Source of the DNA: Sabellastarte sp. h YS-2021
Taxonomy: Eukaryota > Annelida > Polychaeta > Sabellida > Sabellidae
NCBI GenBank assembly: GCA_964017235.1
Contig: OZ024936.1
Coordinates: forward strand, 15,538,496 to 15,602,495
Reading direction: 5' to 3'
Length of the DNA stretch: 64,000 bases
The position numbers and the translations under genes are program-made. A model generated the notes under the pieces. The model was not told the DNA's origin and made no database searches. It saw only the letters and a program-made list of their open reading frames with translations. Position 1 is the first letter of the stretch; each line of letters begins with the position of its first letter. Of the stretch, positions 21,801-30,677 are shown in pieces.

Positions 21801-23697
21801 CTTATGTAAGTGAAGCATGTGCAGTGACCGTGACTTCCCAGAAATAGACCACATTTGTCACTTGTGTATTTTGAAGTCAAGCTGACAAGAACTGTTGACG
21901 GTTATTTGAAGAAATTAGTGTTCTGTTCCTGTGAAGGATGTTTGGAGTTAGGACCAAATTCACCACAATATGAAAGTCTTTTTTCACATTCTTTCTTTAA
22001 ATAGGGATTTATTTAAGTTATAAAAAATTGGATTTATTTAAGTCATAAAAAGTGGTGGATAAATAAAAGTAAAACATCCCTCCGTAGACTTAAACAGAAA
22101 TATATATATATCACTATATAAACAGAAATATATATATATATCACTCAGGAAGATTACCAATATAATACTCATACTGCCCACACGTATAATATTGCCACCT
22201 TCATTCATGATAAATTTTGCTGTACATGTCATTCAGGAAGTTTTCCTATTGTATGTAAGGTACAATATAGAAAATGTGTATTGGTTGTAGGGCTTTAAGC
22301 TTCTATCCTTCTCTTTACAATGTATTTCCATAAACTTAATTTAATTTAATACTCAATCTTATTTCTTGCTTATTTGAACCTTTTGTTTTCAACTGGTTAT
22401 CTTGGAACTGATTTTTTAAAAGAAGATACATTTAAGCAGGATATAGCCTCATGTTTTGTTATGTTAAATAATGAGCATTTCAATCAATTTGTACTTATGT
22501 ATCTTCATGTTCATAACAATTTATTGATTACTCTAGAAACTGCATGTCAATTTTAAGACAATTATACAATGGAGGTCTAGTGATGAAACTCAAATATCAG
22601 TTGCAATCATGCACATATAGTTATTCTATGCCAAGTGTGATTCTTAGCTCTTTGTTTCAATTATTGAATATATCTGATACCACATAAAGGTACAGGGAGA
22701 GAACTTAATTGTAAAAATAACATAAACATTTAAAAGGATTTTTGGGAGGCCTAATCCTCACTTATAATTATATTTAAATTTTAGAAAATTAAGTATTTGA
22801 AGTCATACTGTAATTTAATATCCATCGTAATAAACAAGTTCAATGAATCCACGAAGCAAAGTCCATATAAATTCAAACGTAAGTAACTTAAGTAGGTATT
22901 TTAGTTTGTTTATTTAGGGTTGTACATCGCTTTCAACACTGTACAGGTCATATCACGACGGGTAGTCTTGTGGGCAGAGGAAACCAGTACATACAGTTGG
23001 TCAAGGTCCTGTACTGTAAACTGCTGATCATCGGTAAAAAACTACCAACTTTCCCACATGAGGTCCAGGAGTTGAACCGCCACCCTCAGAGGTGGGAGGC
23101 GAGTGTGTTACCACTGCATCACCATGACCCCCTAAGTAGGTATTTAATTTTCGGATATAAACAATCAACATAGCATCAGTTTTGTGCTATGAACTTGCAA
23201 GTTACTGTACATGACTTTAATAATTTTTGCAGTTAAGGTATTGCTGCCAAATGTTTTGTTTTTGATGAATTCAGTATTTATTTTTATTAATATAAATAGT
23301 GCATGGATTAAAGAAGAAAATATGTTTAGTGAAGCTGTTATAAAATCCTAATTTTAAAAGGATTTACTTTCTTGGGAAATCCTGTGCAAGTTATAATTTG
23401 TAAAAATTTCAAATTATATATATACGGATGTAACATGCTTTACATGATTTTATACACAGATAATAAAAAAGACAATATACAGTCATAATTATAATTATCA
23501 ATTATAATTTCCATAATACTGGTAGACTTTACTTCTTGATTCCTGATGTTTAAGCTACCTAAAGACTTTTAATTGGTTAAACACAAAAATAGAAACTTTC
23601 AACACTGATTCTTACCACGCTGATACACTGGGTAATGTGGACACCAGGCCAGCACAGCTGAAGTGACCAGACTAAGGACAAGAAATGCTGAAATCAT
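599..23697 (-). CDS. MCO-1: secreted laccase-like multicopper oxidase, 5' part of gene (7 exons, 3' end outside window)
   Basis: Seven minus-strand exons join in frame into about 232 residues. Residues 1-17 (MISAFLVLSLVTSAVLA) are a signal peptide. Residues 28-82 are a Cys/Pro-rich region. Residues about 95-232 begin the first cupredoxin domain (Cu-oxidase_3 type), with I-H-W-H-G at 200-204, the type 2/type 3 copper ligand motif, followed by W-M-D-G-V and T-Q-C-P-I, hallmarks of animal laccases. N-glycosylation sequons occur at N108 and N184 and in the exon-6 N-N-T and N-A-T. The first six introns are all phase 1; the seventh is phase 2. The next expected block, around H-W-Y-H-S-H, is not in positions 1-598, so the gene continues to the left. 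Family role: four-electron oxidation of phenols, amines or metals coupled to reduction of O2 to water; the secreted form acts outside the cell. Exact substrate is unknown. Additional short exons could have been missed in the long introns. Confidence 0.9.
846..1485. other. MCO-1 intron 6
   Basis: AT-rich intron of 640 bp. No repeat or conserved frame seen. Confidence 0.7.
1486..1572 (-). CDS. MCO-1 exon 6 (87 nt, phase 1-1)
   Basis: Acceptor TCTAATTTAG|CTGG and donor GATG|GTATGC. It encodes 28 whole codons with G-T-P-V-I-Y-K-D-G-C-F and two N-glycosylation sequons. It bridges the lead-in exon and the copper-binding exon. Confidence 0.8.
1979..2112. repeat. Degraded interspersed repeat
   Basis: The string 'catctaaactcagtgacac...ctgggttctgatggttt' recurs in related form at 25,765-25,850 ('catctgaactcagtgagac...ctgggttctgatggttt'). 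Family unknown. Confidence 0.45.
2190..2560 (+). repeat. LINE 3'-end relic (CR1/L2-like)
   Basis: Shares 'acagttgaagacctacctattcaggttagcctagcctccaccatag'-type order with the better preserved copy at 31,120-31,595, where the same segment encodes the C-terminal end of a reverse-transcriptase ORF (L-K-T-Y-L-F-R-L-A). Shared downstream phrases include 'attagaggatgtt'. Confidence 0.55.
2860..2878. repeat. Homopolymer C19 (G19 on the MCO-1 sense strand)
   Basis: Nineteen C on the plus strand. In the MCO-1 transcript this is G19 beginning 11 nt after the exon 5 donor. Its true length may be uncertain in assembly. Confidence 0.9.
2889..3008 (-). CDS. MCO-1 exon 5 (120 nt, phase 1-1): entry to cupredoxin domain 1
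   Basis: Acceptor TTTTACAACAG|CTTT and donor GAAA|GTAAGT. It encodes 39 whole codons including A-K-C-P-P-T, S-C-T-F-H-W-N-L-T and M-V-I-Y-D-N-E. This corresponds to the Cys-containing 'C...W.L' lead-in seen before domain 1 in animal laccases. A run of 19 G (sense strand) starts 11 nt into the following intron. Confidence 0.85.
3035..3314. mobile_element. hAT-like MITE, copy 1, with 8-bp target duplication
   Basis: Flanked by the direct repeat gtttacac (3027-3034 and 3315-3322). Ends carry inverted GCGGATCCAG / CTGGATCCGC motifs. The interior includes a G/C-rich hairpin around 3050-3078 and three tandem 'gtgaacccccaccttact' units near 3230-3295. A second copy lies at 47,947-48,205. An 8-bp duplication is typical of the hAT superfamily; no transposase is present. 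Confidence 0.8.
3884..4115 (-). other. Possible stray exon encoding a membrane-anchored N terminus (weak)
   Basis: Within MCO-1 intron 4 a minus-strand frame starts M-D-L-S-R and continues into a roughly 20-residue hydrophobic segment (ILGFFITITMF...CFWYIL). A basic/polar stretch follows, then a plausible donor TGTAG|GTGATT at 3884/3883. This looks like the cytosolic tail and anchor of a type II membrane protein such as a Golgi enzyme, but no further exon is recognisable to the left. It may be a nested gene, a pseudo-exon or chance. Confidence 0.2.
4200..4480. repeat. Probable interspersed repeat relic
   Basis: Moderately GC-richer block inside MCO-1 intron 4, ending 'cagctgcgccttagag...gattaagtgctac', which resembles the 3' ends of L2/CR1-type LINE tails elsewhere in the window. 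No coding frame survives. Confidence 0.3.
4683..4745 (-). CDS. MCO-1 exon 4 (63 nt, phase 1-1)
   Basis: Acceptor TTTTGCAG|ATAA and donor CCAA|GTAAGT. It encodes a Pro/Lys-rich stretch (KPKPPTEPK) followed by V-T-C-D-P-C, the end of the linker before the first cupredoxin domain. Symmetric phase. Confidence 0.75.
4828..5059 (-). mobile_element. SINE-A, old diverged copy
   Basis: Same order as the young SINE-A copies (tail side first on the plus strand: 'acactgtacaggtcat', 'gcagaggaaaccagtacat', 'gtactgtaa', 'ggtgggaggcga', 'gtgttaccact'). It carries many substitutions and no visible target duplication. It lies in MCO-1 intron 3. Confidence 0.75.
5565..5604 (+). repeat. T14 followed by a G7-T-G7-T-G10 tract
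   Basis: Fourteen T then three long G blocks separated by single T, a strong potential G-quadruplex on the plus strand (C-rich in the MCO-1 transcript). A SINE-A fragment follows ('atatcacgac', 'gcagaggaaac' around 5635-5675), so this is probably the corrupted tail junction of an old SINE copy. Confidence 0.8.
5899..5952 (-). CDS. MCO-1 exon 3 (54 nt, phase 1-1)
   Basis: Acceptor TTTTCACAG|GATG and donor CATG|GTTTGT (a weaker donor). It encodes G-C-G-C-S-D-P-C then a K/E-rich stretch with one further Cys, resembling a small disulfide-bonded module. Symmetric phase, so it is skippable. Confidence 0.7.
6759..7465. mobile_element. GC-rich terminal-inverted-repeat element with internal reiterated motif
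   Basis: Ends are TGTTCCACCA...GACTAAG at 6759 and the reverse complement CTTAATCC...TGGTGGAACA ending at 7465. The interior is far more GC-rich than its surroundings and repeats CTTAGTCCCAG-type words at least six times on the plus strand, mixed with 'GGCCTCCTG/GGCGTCCT' words in both orientations. It includes a 58-bp near-perfect palindrome at 6856-6913. No coding frame resembling a transposase is seen, so it is likely a non-autonomous DNA transposon. Its target duplication is not clear. Confidence 0.6.
6856..6913. repeat. 58-bp near-perfect palindrome
   Basis: Arms 'tcggttgggg...cgtgtga' and 'tcacacg...ccccaaccga' meet at a central aaacatgttt. Only a few mismatches occur. It could extrude as a long hairpin. 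Confidence 0.85.
7900..8065. mobile_element. hAT-like MITE fragment with AAGTACAAGTACTT repeats
   Basis: Short palindromic 'aagtacaagtactt' words recur at least four times, ending 'gtacttgtactcaccccagg'. The complementary end CCTGGGGTGAGTAC resembles hAT-type termini. The other end is not delimited. Confidence 0.45.
9828..10068 (-). mobile_element. SINE-A copy with 13-bp target duplication
   Basis: Flanked by cctaaatcctctt at 9815-9827 and 10069-10081. On the minus strand it has a tRNA-like head with A-box (TGGCAGAGTGG-like) and B-box (GGTTCGATCCC) pol III promoter elements. A conserved body and an (AAAT)n tail follow. Inserted in MCO-1 intron 2 in the gene's own orientation. Confidence 0.95.
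10916..11156 (-). mobile_element. SINE-A copy with 14-bp target duplication
   Basis: Flanked by cattcaattgcaag at 10,902-10,915 and 11,157-11,170. Full length with head, B-box and T/A-rich tail. It lies inside the long-TIR element, so it is the younger insertion. Confidence 0.95.
11270..12100. repeat. Old interspersed repeat (possible RTE-type 3' relic)
   Basis: Begins 'aagagcactcagagagtgcatacctctgctaa', followed by degenerate text such as 'gtagtttttgagttatgctgaaaattaacaaacaagcaaacagact' and 'aataactccttaatgg'. I recognise this layout (motif, non-coding body, 'acaaacaa' stretch, 'ctcctt.g.gg') as a common invertebrate dispersed repeat. Family assignment is from memory and tentative. Confidence 0.4.
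12823..12867 (-). CDS. MCO-1 exon 2 (45 nt, phase 1-1)
   Basis: Acceptor TTTTCAG|ATCC and donor TATG|GTAAGT are both strong. It encodes PTRPHCPCVRSSPY with a C-x-C pair, part of the N-terminal Cys/Pro-rich linker. The right TIR of a repeat element lies about 20 bp into the downstream intron. The exon can be skipped without a frameshift. Confidence 0.75.
13407..13928. mobile_element. MITE-M, copy 1
   Basis: Ends are inverted: GGGGGCATTTTCACAAAAGG-TCTTAGCCCAG on the left and CTAAG...CCTTTCATGAAATTGGCCCC on the right. The subterminal region is rich in 'gagccagtggctcag' words. A related, longer copy is at 45,734-46,336. No coding capacity. Confidence 0.65.
14639..15007. mobile_element. Short TIR element (about 369 bp), left part of a composite
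   Basis: Positions 14,639-14,709 and 14,938-15,007 are inverted copies of about 70 bp ('aaatttca...tttaaatgtaaaatacat...accatatgaaaaca'). Its left 230 bp also match, inverted, the right end of the larger element at 20,536-20,728, so both belong to one family. Confidence 0.75.
15005..20728. mobile_element. 5.7-kb TIR element with purine-rich non-coding interior
   Basis: The TIRs are at 15,007-15,054 and 20,681-20,728 and are exact inverted copies over 48 bp (key words 'ttatttcataaaaatg', 'taccctaccatatg', 'aaaacacttgggt'). The interior from about 15,060 to 19,760 is strikingly purine-rich on the plus strand, with no long frame on either strand that resembles a known protein. The longest minus-strand frames (about 16,000-18,000) are low-complexity Ser/Leu/Phe translations of purine tracts. 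A SINE-C copy is nested at about 19,761-20,085. Superfamily unknown. Confidence 0.65.
19761..20085 (+). mobile_element. SINE-C copy
   Basis: tRNA-like head 'ctgtggcctagggggtaacacacttgtc...' with a diverged B-box ('ggatcaatccc'), a body with 'cagtggcaggttaaagaacctcaagga', and a 3' end 'atagcgctttgag...ttgcgctgagtataaacacataataataat'. The same body occurs near 26,690 and 34,010 and, inverted, near 42,365. Confidence 0.6.
20868..20985 (-). mobile_element. SINE-B copy (reverse)
   Basis: Reverse orientation of the SINE-B body: 'tgttcaacagccagggg', 'ctgggacagggtctcag', 'gagtcaaacccacacagaggtgacagcctgt'. Head truncated or diverged. Confidence 0.55.
21210..21233. repeat. (TA)n microsatellite
   Basis: About eleven TA repeats in MCO-1 intron 1. 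Confidence 0.9.
22096..22145. repeat. Two tandem copies of an 'aacagaaa(ta)n tcact' unit
   Basis: The phrase 'aaacagaaatatatatatatcact' occurs twice back to back, with slightly different TA counts. Confidence 0.8.
22902..23132 (-). mobile_element. SINE-A copy with 13-bp target duplication
   Basis: Flanked by taagtaggtattt at 22,889-22,901 and 23,133-23,145. The head is diverged ('ccaccgtggcc' region reads 'catcaccatgacccc'), so it is older than the copies near 10 kb. It sits about 480 bp downstream of MCO-1 exon 1. Confidence 0.9.
23616..23697 (-). CDS. MCO-1 exon 1: start codon and signal peptide
   Basis: The ATG at 23697-23695 opens 27 codons: a hydrophobic core, an A-V-L-A cleavage-type end, then W-C-P-H-Y-P-V-Y-Q-R. 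The exon ends at the donor CGTG|GTAAGA (phase 1). This ATG was chosen because it gives a textbook signal peptide and a frame that joins exon 2 as Asp. A longer overlapping minus-strand frame (23672-23944) is in a different phase and is not supported. Confidence 0.85.
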
Positions 23698-24060
23698 TTT
23701 CCTTCCAGATGAAACTAATGACCAAGATACTCCGAATTAGATGATCAGCCAAGTTCCTCTCACCACCCCCAAGACATTCTATTAAATAGACATTCCCAGA
23801 CAACAACTTTTTATGTGTCTGTCTACAGTTTCTACAGCCATTCTCAGAAAGGTTTGTGCTTTGGAAACTAAATCTCGGACTGCAACTGGGACTCATATTT
23901 GTGACAAGGGGCTGCTTAGATTGGGAAGTAATGCCTATTTCCAATTTCTCTCCATTATTTTGGGAGCATTTCTTTTCGCGAGAACAGTTCTAAAGCTCCC
24001 CCAAGTTTCTGAAGCAAAGCTTTAGAAATCGTAAGTCACATGACCAAAAACAATATGGCT
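23698..24060 (-). promoter_or_regulatory. MCO-1 5' untranslated region and candidate promoter
   Basis: Sequence immediately upstream of the MCO-1 start. It is less AT-rich than its surroundings and contains, on the minus strand, TCTCGCGA near 23,975-23,985. That word is known from TATA-less animal promoters. An E-box-like GGTCATGTGAC lies near 24,040. No TATA box is convincing. The transcription start cannot be placed. Confidence 0.35.
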
Positions 24061-25750
24061 GAAGGCAGGGAAACAGGTGACTTTATTAATTTATTTTATT
24101 GTGGACTTGCATTATATAGCAATATATATTTTAAACATGTAAAAGTTGGGGTAATGCTATTTATGGACTATGTTAATATATGCAATTTCCTTTAAATATA
24201 TATATATATTTATTTCTTCTAAAGATTTCTTTTCGTGATGTTCAAAACAATATTTTTTCCGGAAATAGATCTTTTGTTTCCAGAAACAGATGGCCCCAAT
24301 CTAATCCAGCCACGGACTCAGCATTCAAGAAGTCTACTATTGCAAGCTAAAACTGGAATCACTATGGCAGCAAAGTTTTTAACTTGATTTTCACAAACTG
24401 ACTCCCTGTTGAGACCAAGCAGGGAGCAGCTTCATATTATGGCAATGTAAAGATTGCTTTGTATAATTTATGAGAGTAAGAGGGCTGTTCCACCATTGCG
24501 GTCACCCTCCCCAATTGAGTTATGATCCCAAATATTTGTCATTCCAGAGGTCAATTTTATTCAATTTGAAGGATCTTAAAAATGGCAAAAAATAATTGGA
24601 ATGATCATGTATGGATGTTCCGATACTTCCCTATGGGTTTACAATAACAGCGCTCGGGAGTCCTTCAGGATAAGTTTACAACAATATTAAACAGTATGAA
24701 AGTATCGTACTCTGCTCCTGTTCCCTATATGATCCTTATCAAATTTCGGGATTGGGAATCAATCTTAAACCGTCTATATCTTACTATTCATAAATTTTTT
24801 TTTATCTGAGAGCAATCTGAAACCTAGCTTTTTATCTTAAGTCGATTGTTAAGGCTTTTAAACCATTTTGATGGATTGGGGAACTATCGCCAACCTTTCA
24901 GGAACATATCGGAAAACTTAAATCTTAAACCTATCTCAAACTACACCCAGGGATCATGAATATTTTAATGTTTTCCAATCGAAAAATAGGTATACAATTA
25001 CATCAAAATAATGGACAAGCCCTCATAAAAACACCCGAGATAAGAAAGATGACAATATAAAATGGGGAGTGTACGTCCTATTATCAATATCTGCAACAGT
25101 GCTTAAAAAGAGTTTAAAACAAGGGAGAAAGATAATATATAGAATTGGTGTGTAAAGACCCCCTTAAGGCACTTGTTCTCAATTAAAGAATGATCCCATT
25201 GTGTAAGAAAAATCCAACAATGCAATGTGCAACAGTAAAGAGACAGTAATAGCAGTGGTAAGGCAAATCTGAAAAGGTACAAGGTTAGTTTGGTAGACAA
25301 GTAGTAGCCATGATTTCTTATAATCCGAGTGCAGGGGAGCAATCTCTTCCATATGCATTGTGTCACCAATGCAAAAATCCTATCACTAATTATCTTGTGT
25401 GAACAAACACTAGAAACAGATAGTCTGCTGCCAAGGCTAATTTTATTGTCATTGGTCAGTTGTGGTTTATTATATTGGCTTACCTGAATCTGTAAAAAAT
25501 CATTTTACAATAGTCCAAGTGCCTGTTGACAAGAGCATCAAAACTACTTCACATGTATGAAATGCAGAATAACTGGCATACATTACTATATTCTACACTG
25601 ATGTTTTGTATAACCATAACAATTATAAGAAAAAATATATTTGGCAAGTGACAATCTGATGTAAGCATTTTCTAATGCTATGATGTCTGAAAACAGTTGC
25701 TAAATGTTATCATCCGATTGGGGAGAAAACTGTGGAGGCAGGATAGACCA
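24061..25750. other. Intergenic sequence
   Basis: AT-rich, with a short (AT)n run near 24,198-24,210. No gene, repeat family or conserved frame recognised. Confidence 0.6.
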
Positions 25751-25764
25751 GCCTGGACAGGGGA

Positions 25765-25990
25765 ATCTTTAACTGTCATCTGAACTCAGTGAGACTAGCC
25801 TGGGTTCTGATGGTTTGGGGAAGTTTGTTCCAAGGGTCATTGTTGGTGGTTTAGGTCCAGTTCTACAGCCAGGGTCATACTGGGACAGGTTCTTTTCATT
25901 GTCTTTTGAGGGAGTCAAACCCACACAGAAATAACAGGCTGTGATTACATACCAAACCTGCTGAACCCGCTAGGCCAGTGTCTTGAAATT
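25765..25990 (-). mobile_element. SINE-B copy and adjoining relic
   Basis: The segment 25,855-25,985 matches SINE-B in reverse ('ctacagccagggtcatactgggacagg', 'gagtcaaacccacacaga', 'gctaggccagtg'). The preceding part matches the relic at 1979-2112. Confidence 0.55.
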
Positions 25991-26689
25991 TGTTCTGTTC
26001 AGTAGAAACATCTACATCAAAACTGTATTTTTACGCATTATGTTAAGGTGTAAGGCTATCAATGATTGGCTACAATGCTGAGTTTATATAATGTGTTATG
26101 ACCATTGTTATTAGATCTTGCCTGGTTGAGCAGTGTTCCAATTTATGAAAGCTAAGCAGTTTTCAGGCTAAATCATAACTTGTGAAATGGTAGTATGCAT
26201 TTGAACTGTATAGTTTCAGTTCTGCTGTGAACTTACACAGTCGGCATTCCAAGAAATCAGTTCTTTATTGAAACTATTATCCTCTTCAAAGGAATGAATA
26301 TATAATTAATGTCGACATGTATGATTGATAATAATTAGAATCCATTTAAATAGTTTTCGAAATAATTGAACTAAGTAAATGTCAATTGACCCATCTCTCT
26401 ACTGGCTTCGTTTCTTGTATATGCAAGGTAGTGACTAAGTGAATTGAAGTTTCCATTCATCTATTTATTTTTGCTGGGCCTATCTGTCTTACACAAAAAA
26501 ACACTAACAAAAACTGTAGGCATCATATACAAGATGTTCCCAAGTAAAGATTTGTTCAATAATGTTTAGTTAACTTTGTTAAACCAAATAAAACCTGTAT
26601 GTATTTCACTCAGGACCCAGACTCAAAAATCCTACTTTGGTAAGGTTTTTTATACCAAAAGAAAGATGTACTTATCTGTAATCTTATAG

Positions 26690-26970
26690 GTTACACACTG
26701 GCATTTACACATAAAAGACCTGCATTCAGTCGCAGGTACAGGACAACTCCTATGGTGCAGGTTGGCAGGATATAAATATGGTTCTGTGTCACTTAGCCTT
26801 ATTACCAGTGGCAGGCCAAAGAACCCCAGGAATGCTGACAACAATCATCCCAGAATCGCTTTCTTGCAGTCATGTGAATATCAGTCACTGACAGGTAAAA
26901 TAGAGCTTGGTGCCCTACCTCAAGTATAATTTGTGATGAGTATAAATAGTATTGCCACTCTTTTGGGAGG
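26690..26970 (+). mobile_element. SINE-C copy, diverged
   Basis: Matches the SINE-C body ('taccagtggcaggccaaagaaccccaggaatgctga', 'gagtataaatagtattgcca'). The following 'aaaatctgttttaatcaaaggtctt...tttacataa' also follows the copy at 34,010, so the unit may extend to about 27,015. Confidence 0.6.
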
Positions 26971-27015
26971 GTAACATCTAAAATCTGTTTTAATCAAAGG
27001 TCTTTCTTTTACATA

Positions 27016-29400
27016 ACTACGTTTGCACTGTATCATTACACAAACCTCAATCCCCCTGTGGGTCCAGGGAAGTAGAATAGGCCCAACGTGTCCTCCTGTG
27101 TGTCGTAATAGGCAACTAAATGGAGATGTAACTATCACAGTTCAATTCTAACCTTGACTTGATTTTATTGATGTTTTGTTTTATTTTACTTTTTTGAGAT
27201 TTGTATCCTATTTGTGGTTTTGTGGGGGAACGACTATAAGGTGGACATCACTTTCAGTTATGGGACCAGACTAGTACTTTGCATTGTGGGTGATGCGCAT
27301 CGTTGGTTTTTGCTATAAAAGCCAGCCTTTGTTTAATATTGGCGCCACACTTGTTTGAAATTTGAAGGATTCAGATGTTTTTTTAACCCACCCATGTAAC
27401 ATATGTGACGTCATTGGTAGCTATTGCCCCCCCCTCCCCCCTTATGTTGTAGAAGTTGGTACTGAGGTGTTCGCTTGTATTTGGAGATACATCAACAAAC
27501 AATGAATTGGTAATTTTTTGATTGGGCTGGTGGTGGAGCAAGGCCACACTCCTGCTACCAGAGCGAAGCTTGCTGTCTGGATGTGATAACATCTTGTGTG
27601 CTTAGCTGCAGTTTGCTGCTAAATGGTGGACGGTGAGGTGGCTTTGTCCAATGTAATGTAAAACTCTAAGGTAACCTTAAAGTTACTAGCTCGATTTTTT
27701 TTAATAAGATGGACTCTTGGGCTGTATTACTCAGTCCTTTAAGGGCAACCTCTGAGCTCTTGAGGCGAGGTTATATGTAAGGTAGCAGTAGTGTATAGTG
27801 GGCTATGGGCCCTGATTGCAATTTATGGTAATTGCAATTGCAATTGATAATGTCATTGCAGTAGTATTTTCATTATGGCTTGCTCAACCACCTTGGTCAC
27901 TTGCTGTGTAATAATGGTTAGCATGAAAATCAGATGAGTGTGGCTTGTACATATTAATCTTTTTATAACATTTTATGTGTGTCACACATGTGAAGTTTCA
28001 TGTAATATCTTAGTTATGGAAACATGTAAATGTGATAATTCATGGGTGCATTATCTTAACATGTGACTGCGGTTATGCAGTTTCTGCATTGTTGCTGAAA
28101 TATAACAAGATTAACTGTATCCTAATGTATAAAGTACATATAATTGTGAGATTGCGAGTAGTTTTATAAAGTGTTTACACACTACATTTCAAGTGTATAC
28201 AGCTATAATTTAGTTACACCCTATGTTGTGTTTTACATGTATCCTAACATAATGTTCTTATGTAATGTTTCAGTGACCTGCAGTAGCTAATTATAGCTAA
28301 CTGAACTAAAACCATTCGATAAGCTGATTTTAAATTCTTAGTAATAATAGAATAACATTGTAACAGTGTGTACTATAGAAGCCAGTATATCATGTTGTAT
28401 ATTTATAAATTCTGTGTAAATCTAAGTAATATTCAAGGCTTCATTGTATCTGTTTTGTTTTTGTTGGCTTACTTAAATTTTAACTGGTTACCGTATATTC
28501 ATGGTGTCATGATTAAGATGTGTAGCAGTAAAAAAATGTGTGTACTATACACCTTTGTTAATTAATGTAGAATCAGTAATCCTGACAAACTTTGCAACCA
28601 GTATGGTATTTATACTTATATGTTTTAACTTCTTTTAATATTCTGTTTATTTTCTTATTTAATTAGAGCCAACGTAATGGACGTTTATGAACTGAACTTT
28701 ATCTGTGATACTTCTGTTGGCTGATTTTTTTACAAATATTTTAAATTAATTAAACTTATTCTAATATTTCATTATGTATTCACTTAAGTTAACAAGGAAT
28801 AGGGTCACCTTTTGTTATGCACTCTTATACTTTATCTTCTAAATTCAACCATTTATTTCCTTATGTTAAGGTCACCTAAATTTGTGCTAGTTAAGGTAAC
28901 CCTATGCCTTTCATTAAAATTCTGTTTGGATTGTACATAATCATAGTATAGTACTTGATGTAAAAATTAAAAATAAATGCATATTATCCGCAATGCTTCT
29001 TTCAACTTGACCTTTAAGGTCATTGTGTTCATATTGACCTCTGGACCTCTAGGAATTGTACCTGTTTTATTATTCCAGTACCGTTTGTTGTATATTTAGG
29101 TCAATTTTAATCTGTATATCTAGTCATGAGATTTTTTTGTATATTTGATCATGTTATTCTTAATTGTTTAGTTAAAATATTGCTAGTCTGTATTTCTCCT
29201 TTCCCTAGTCCTTTTCTGGTCATATGTTTTATTCAAATATTGTTTGCTTAATGTCTTTTTGGGTTTTTACGATGTGTATCTAGTCAGATTTTTTATTTGT
29301 ATATTTGTTCATGTAGCATATATTGTTTAGTCAATGTATTTATTCATTTTAATGGTGCTGTATAACACCTAGGTGTTTTAGCACTTTAAATGTTAACTTT
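27016..29400. other. Intergenic, T-rich on the plus strand
   Basis: No convincing gene. A TATAAAAG word at about 27,314, followed by 'attggcgccacac' near 27,338, could be a promoter or an LTR-end/primer-site relic, but no second LTR or retroviral-type frame was found. (AATTGC)n near 27,828-27,846 is a small palindromic patch. Confidence 0.4.
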
Positions 29401-29418
29401 ACTTTACACAAACCTCAA

Positions 29419-29654
29419 TGGGGCCACGGTGGCAGAGTGGTAACACTCTCGCCTCCCACCTCTGAGGCCGGGGTTCGATCCCCGTCATGGCCTGAAGTGG
29501 GAAAGCTGGTAGTTTCTTGCCGTTGGTCAGCAGTTTACAGTACAGAACCCTAACAAACTGTATGTACTGGTTTCCTCTGCCCTTCCAACTACCCGTCGTG
29601 ATATGACCTGTACAGTGTTGAAAGCGACGTAAAACCCCAAATAAATAAATAAAT
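29419..29654 (+). mobile_element. SINE-A copy with 13-bp target duplication (plus orientation)
   Basis: Flanked by acacaaacctcaa at 29,406-29,418 and 29,655-29,667. Read 5' to 3' it starts 'ggggccacggtggcagagtgg' (A-box region) and has an exact B-box GGTTCGATCCC. It ends 'gacgtaaaaccccaaataaataaataaat'. It is the best full-length plus-strand copy for defining the family. Confidence 0.95.
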
Positions 29655-29987
29655 ACACAAACCTCAACCTTGCACACAATGGAAAGACACGATATTTAAT
29701 AACGTTTGTAACACTCGGAGAGCTTACATTTGCCGGATTCAAAAAGAACATATCAATGTTAGAAGTAGACAATAATTTATAGGAATTTCCTTAATGGATG
29801 CTATACTTTGTTTCAGAAGCGACACACTGCAAAGAGTTACAAATGAAAGCGACAACAAGGTTATCCACAGCTTATTATCCCAAAACCAGACAAAGTTACA
29901 ACAGGCTGTTTAGGGTGTTTCTCAGTTTTTGTGAATGTGTGAAGGTGTCTTTACACCAGTTGTCAGTACCCATTGTATTATCATTTT

Positions 29988-30070
29988 TGGAATACTTAGT
30001 AGCAAATGACGTTTCAGTGAATATGGTCATTGGAATACTTAGTAGCAAATGACGTTTCAGTGAATATGAT
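29988..30070 (+). repeat. Tandem duplication of about 42 bp
   Basis: The phrase 'tggaatacttagtagcaaat...gaatatg' occurs twice in succession (from 29,988 and from 30,031) within the recombinase pseudogene. The second copy keeps the original frame into Y-V-S-A-L-K. Confidence 0.9.
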
Positions 30071-30097
30071 CAATGATTACGTGTCAGCTTTGAAAGG

Positions 30098-30240
30098 GTT
30101 GGTGTTGCTTGCCTTTGGTCGGCAGTTTACAGTACAGAACCTTGACCAACTGTACATACTGGTTTACTCTGCCCACAAAACTACCCATTGTGATATGACC
30201 TGTACAGTGTTGAAAGCGACGTCAAAGCCAATTAAATAAA
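30098..30240 (+). mobile_element. SINE-A, 5'-truncated copy
   Basis: Contains the SINE-A body from 'ggtcggcagtttacagtacagaac' to 'gttgaaagcgacgtcaaagccaattaaataaat' without the tRNA head. It interrupts the recombinase pseudogene. Target duplication not certain. Confidence 0.85.
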
Positions 30241-30677
30241 TGAGAGTGTTTGCCATTGTATATGGGTTAGGGTCTCAAGTATTTAAGCACCCACTGATTG
30301 GTCATGACACAAAAGCTTTGAAAATCAATAGGCTATTAAAAGTTGCAAAGAAGAACGTGATTGGCATTTTGCCACTTTGCAGTCATTAATTGAATTACGT
30401 GCTTCAGCGGGCAATTCAAGGGTCATTACAGCTATATTTTTAACAGGGTGTTTTGTGTTTTTCAGGTTCGCCCAAACTAGTATCACATACAGTTTCTGAA
30501 TTTGACCCCTCTTAACATTTCACGGGTGGGGGATGTTTTTGTTAATAAACATTATGTTAGGATGTTGGTAAAGTACACCAAAACTACGCAAACACGTGAC
30601 AAAGTCAAGGCGATAACGTTGCCCCGTCTCAAAGGAACAATTTGCTGCCTACATTAAGCTTTGCGGAGTGCGTTACA

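Larger units (their letters stand above)
12868..23615. other. MCO-1 intron 1 (10.7 kb)
   Basis: Occupied by a MITE (13,407-13,928), the composite long-TIR element (14,639-20,728), SINE-like copies (20,868-20,985 and 22,902-23,132) and microsatellites. 21,000-22,880 shows only AT-rich sequence with (TA)n and a short tandem; no gene seen. Confidence 0.65.

Noticed and set aside
23672..23944. 90-codon minus-strand frame over the MCO-1 start region
   Set aside because: It is in a different frame from the signal-peptide exon and does not splice in frame to exon 2; likely 5' untranslated sequence.
29419..29500. tRNA gene from the A-box/B-box pattern
   Set aside because: The same sequence recurs at many loci fused to a constant body and AT-rich tail with target duplications, so it is a SINE head, not a tRNA gene.
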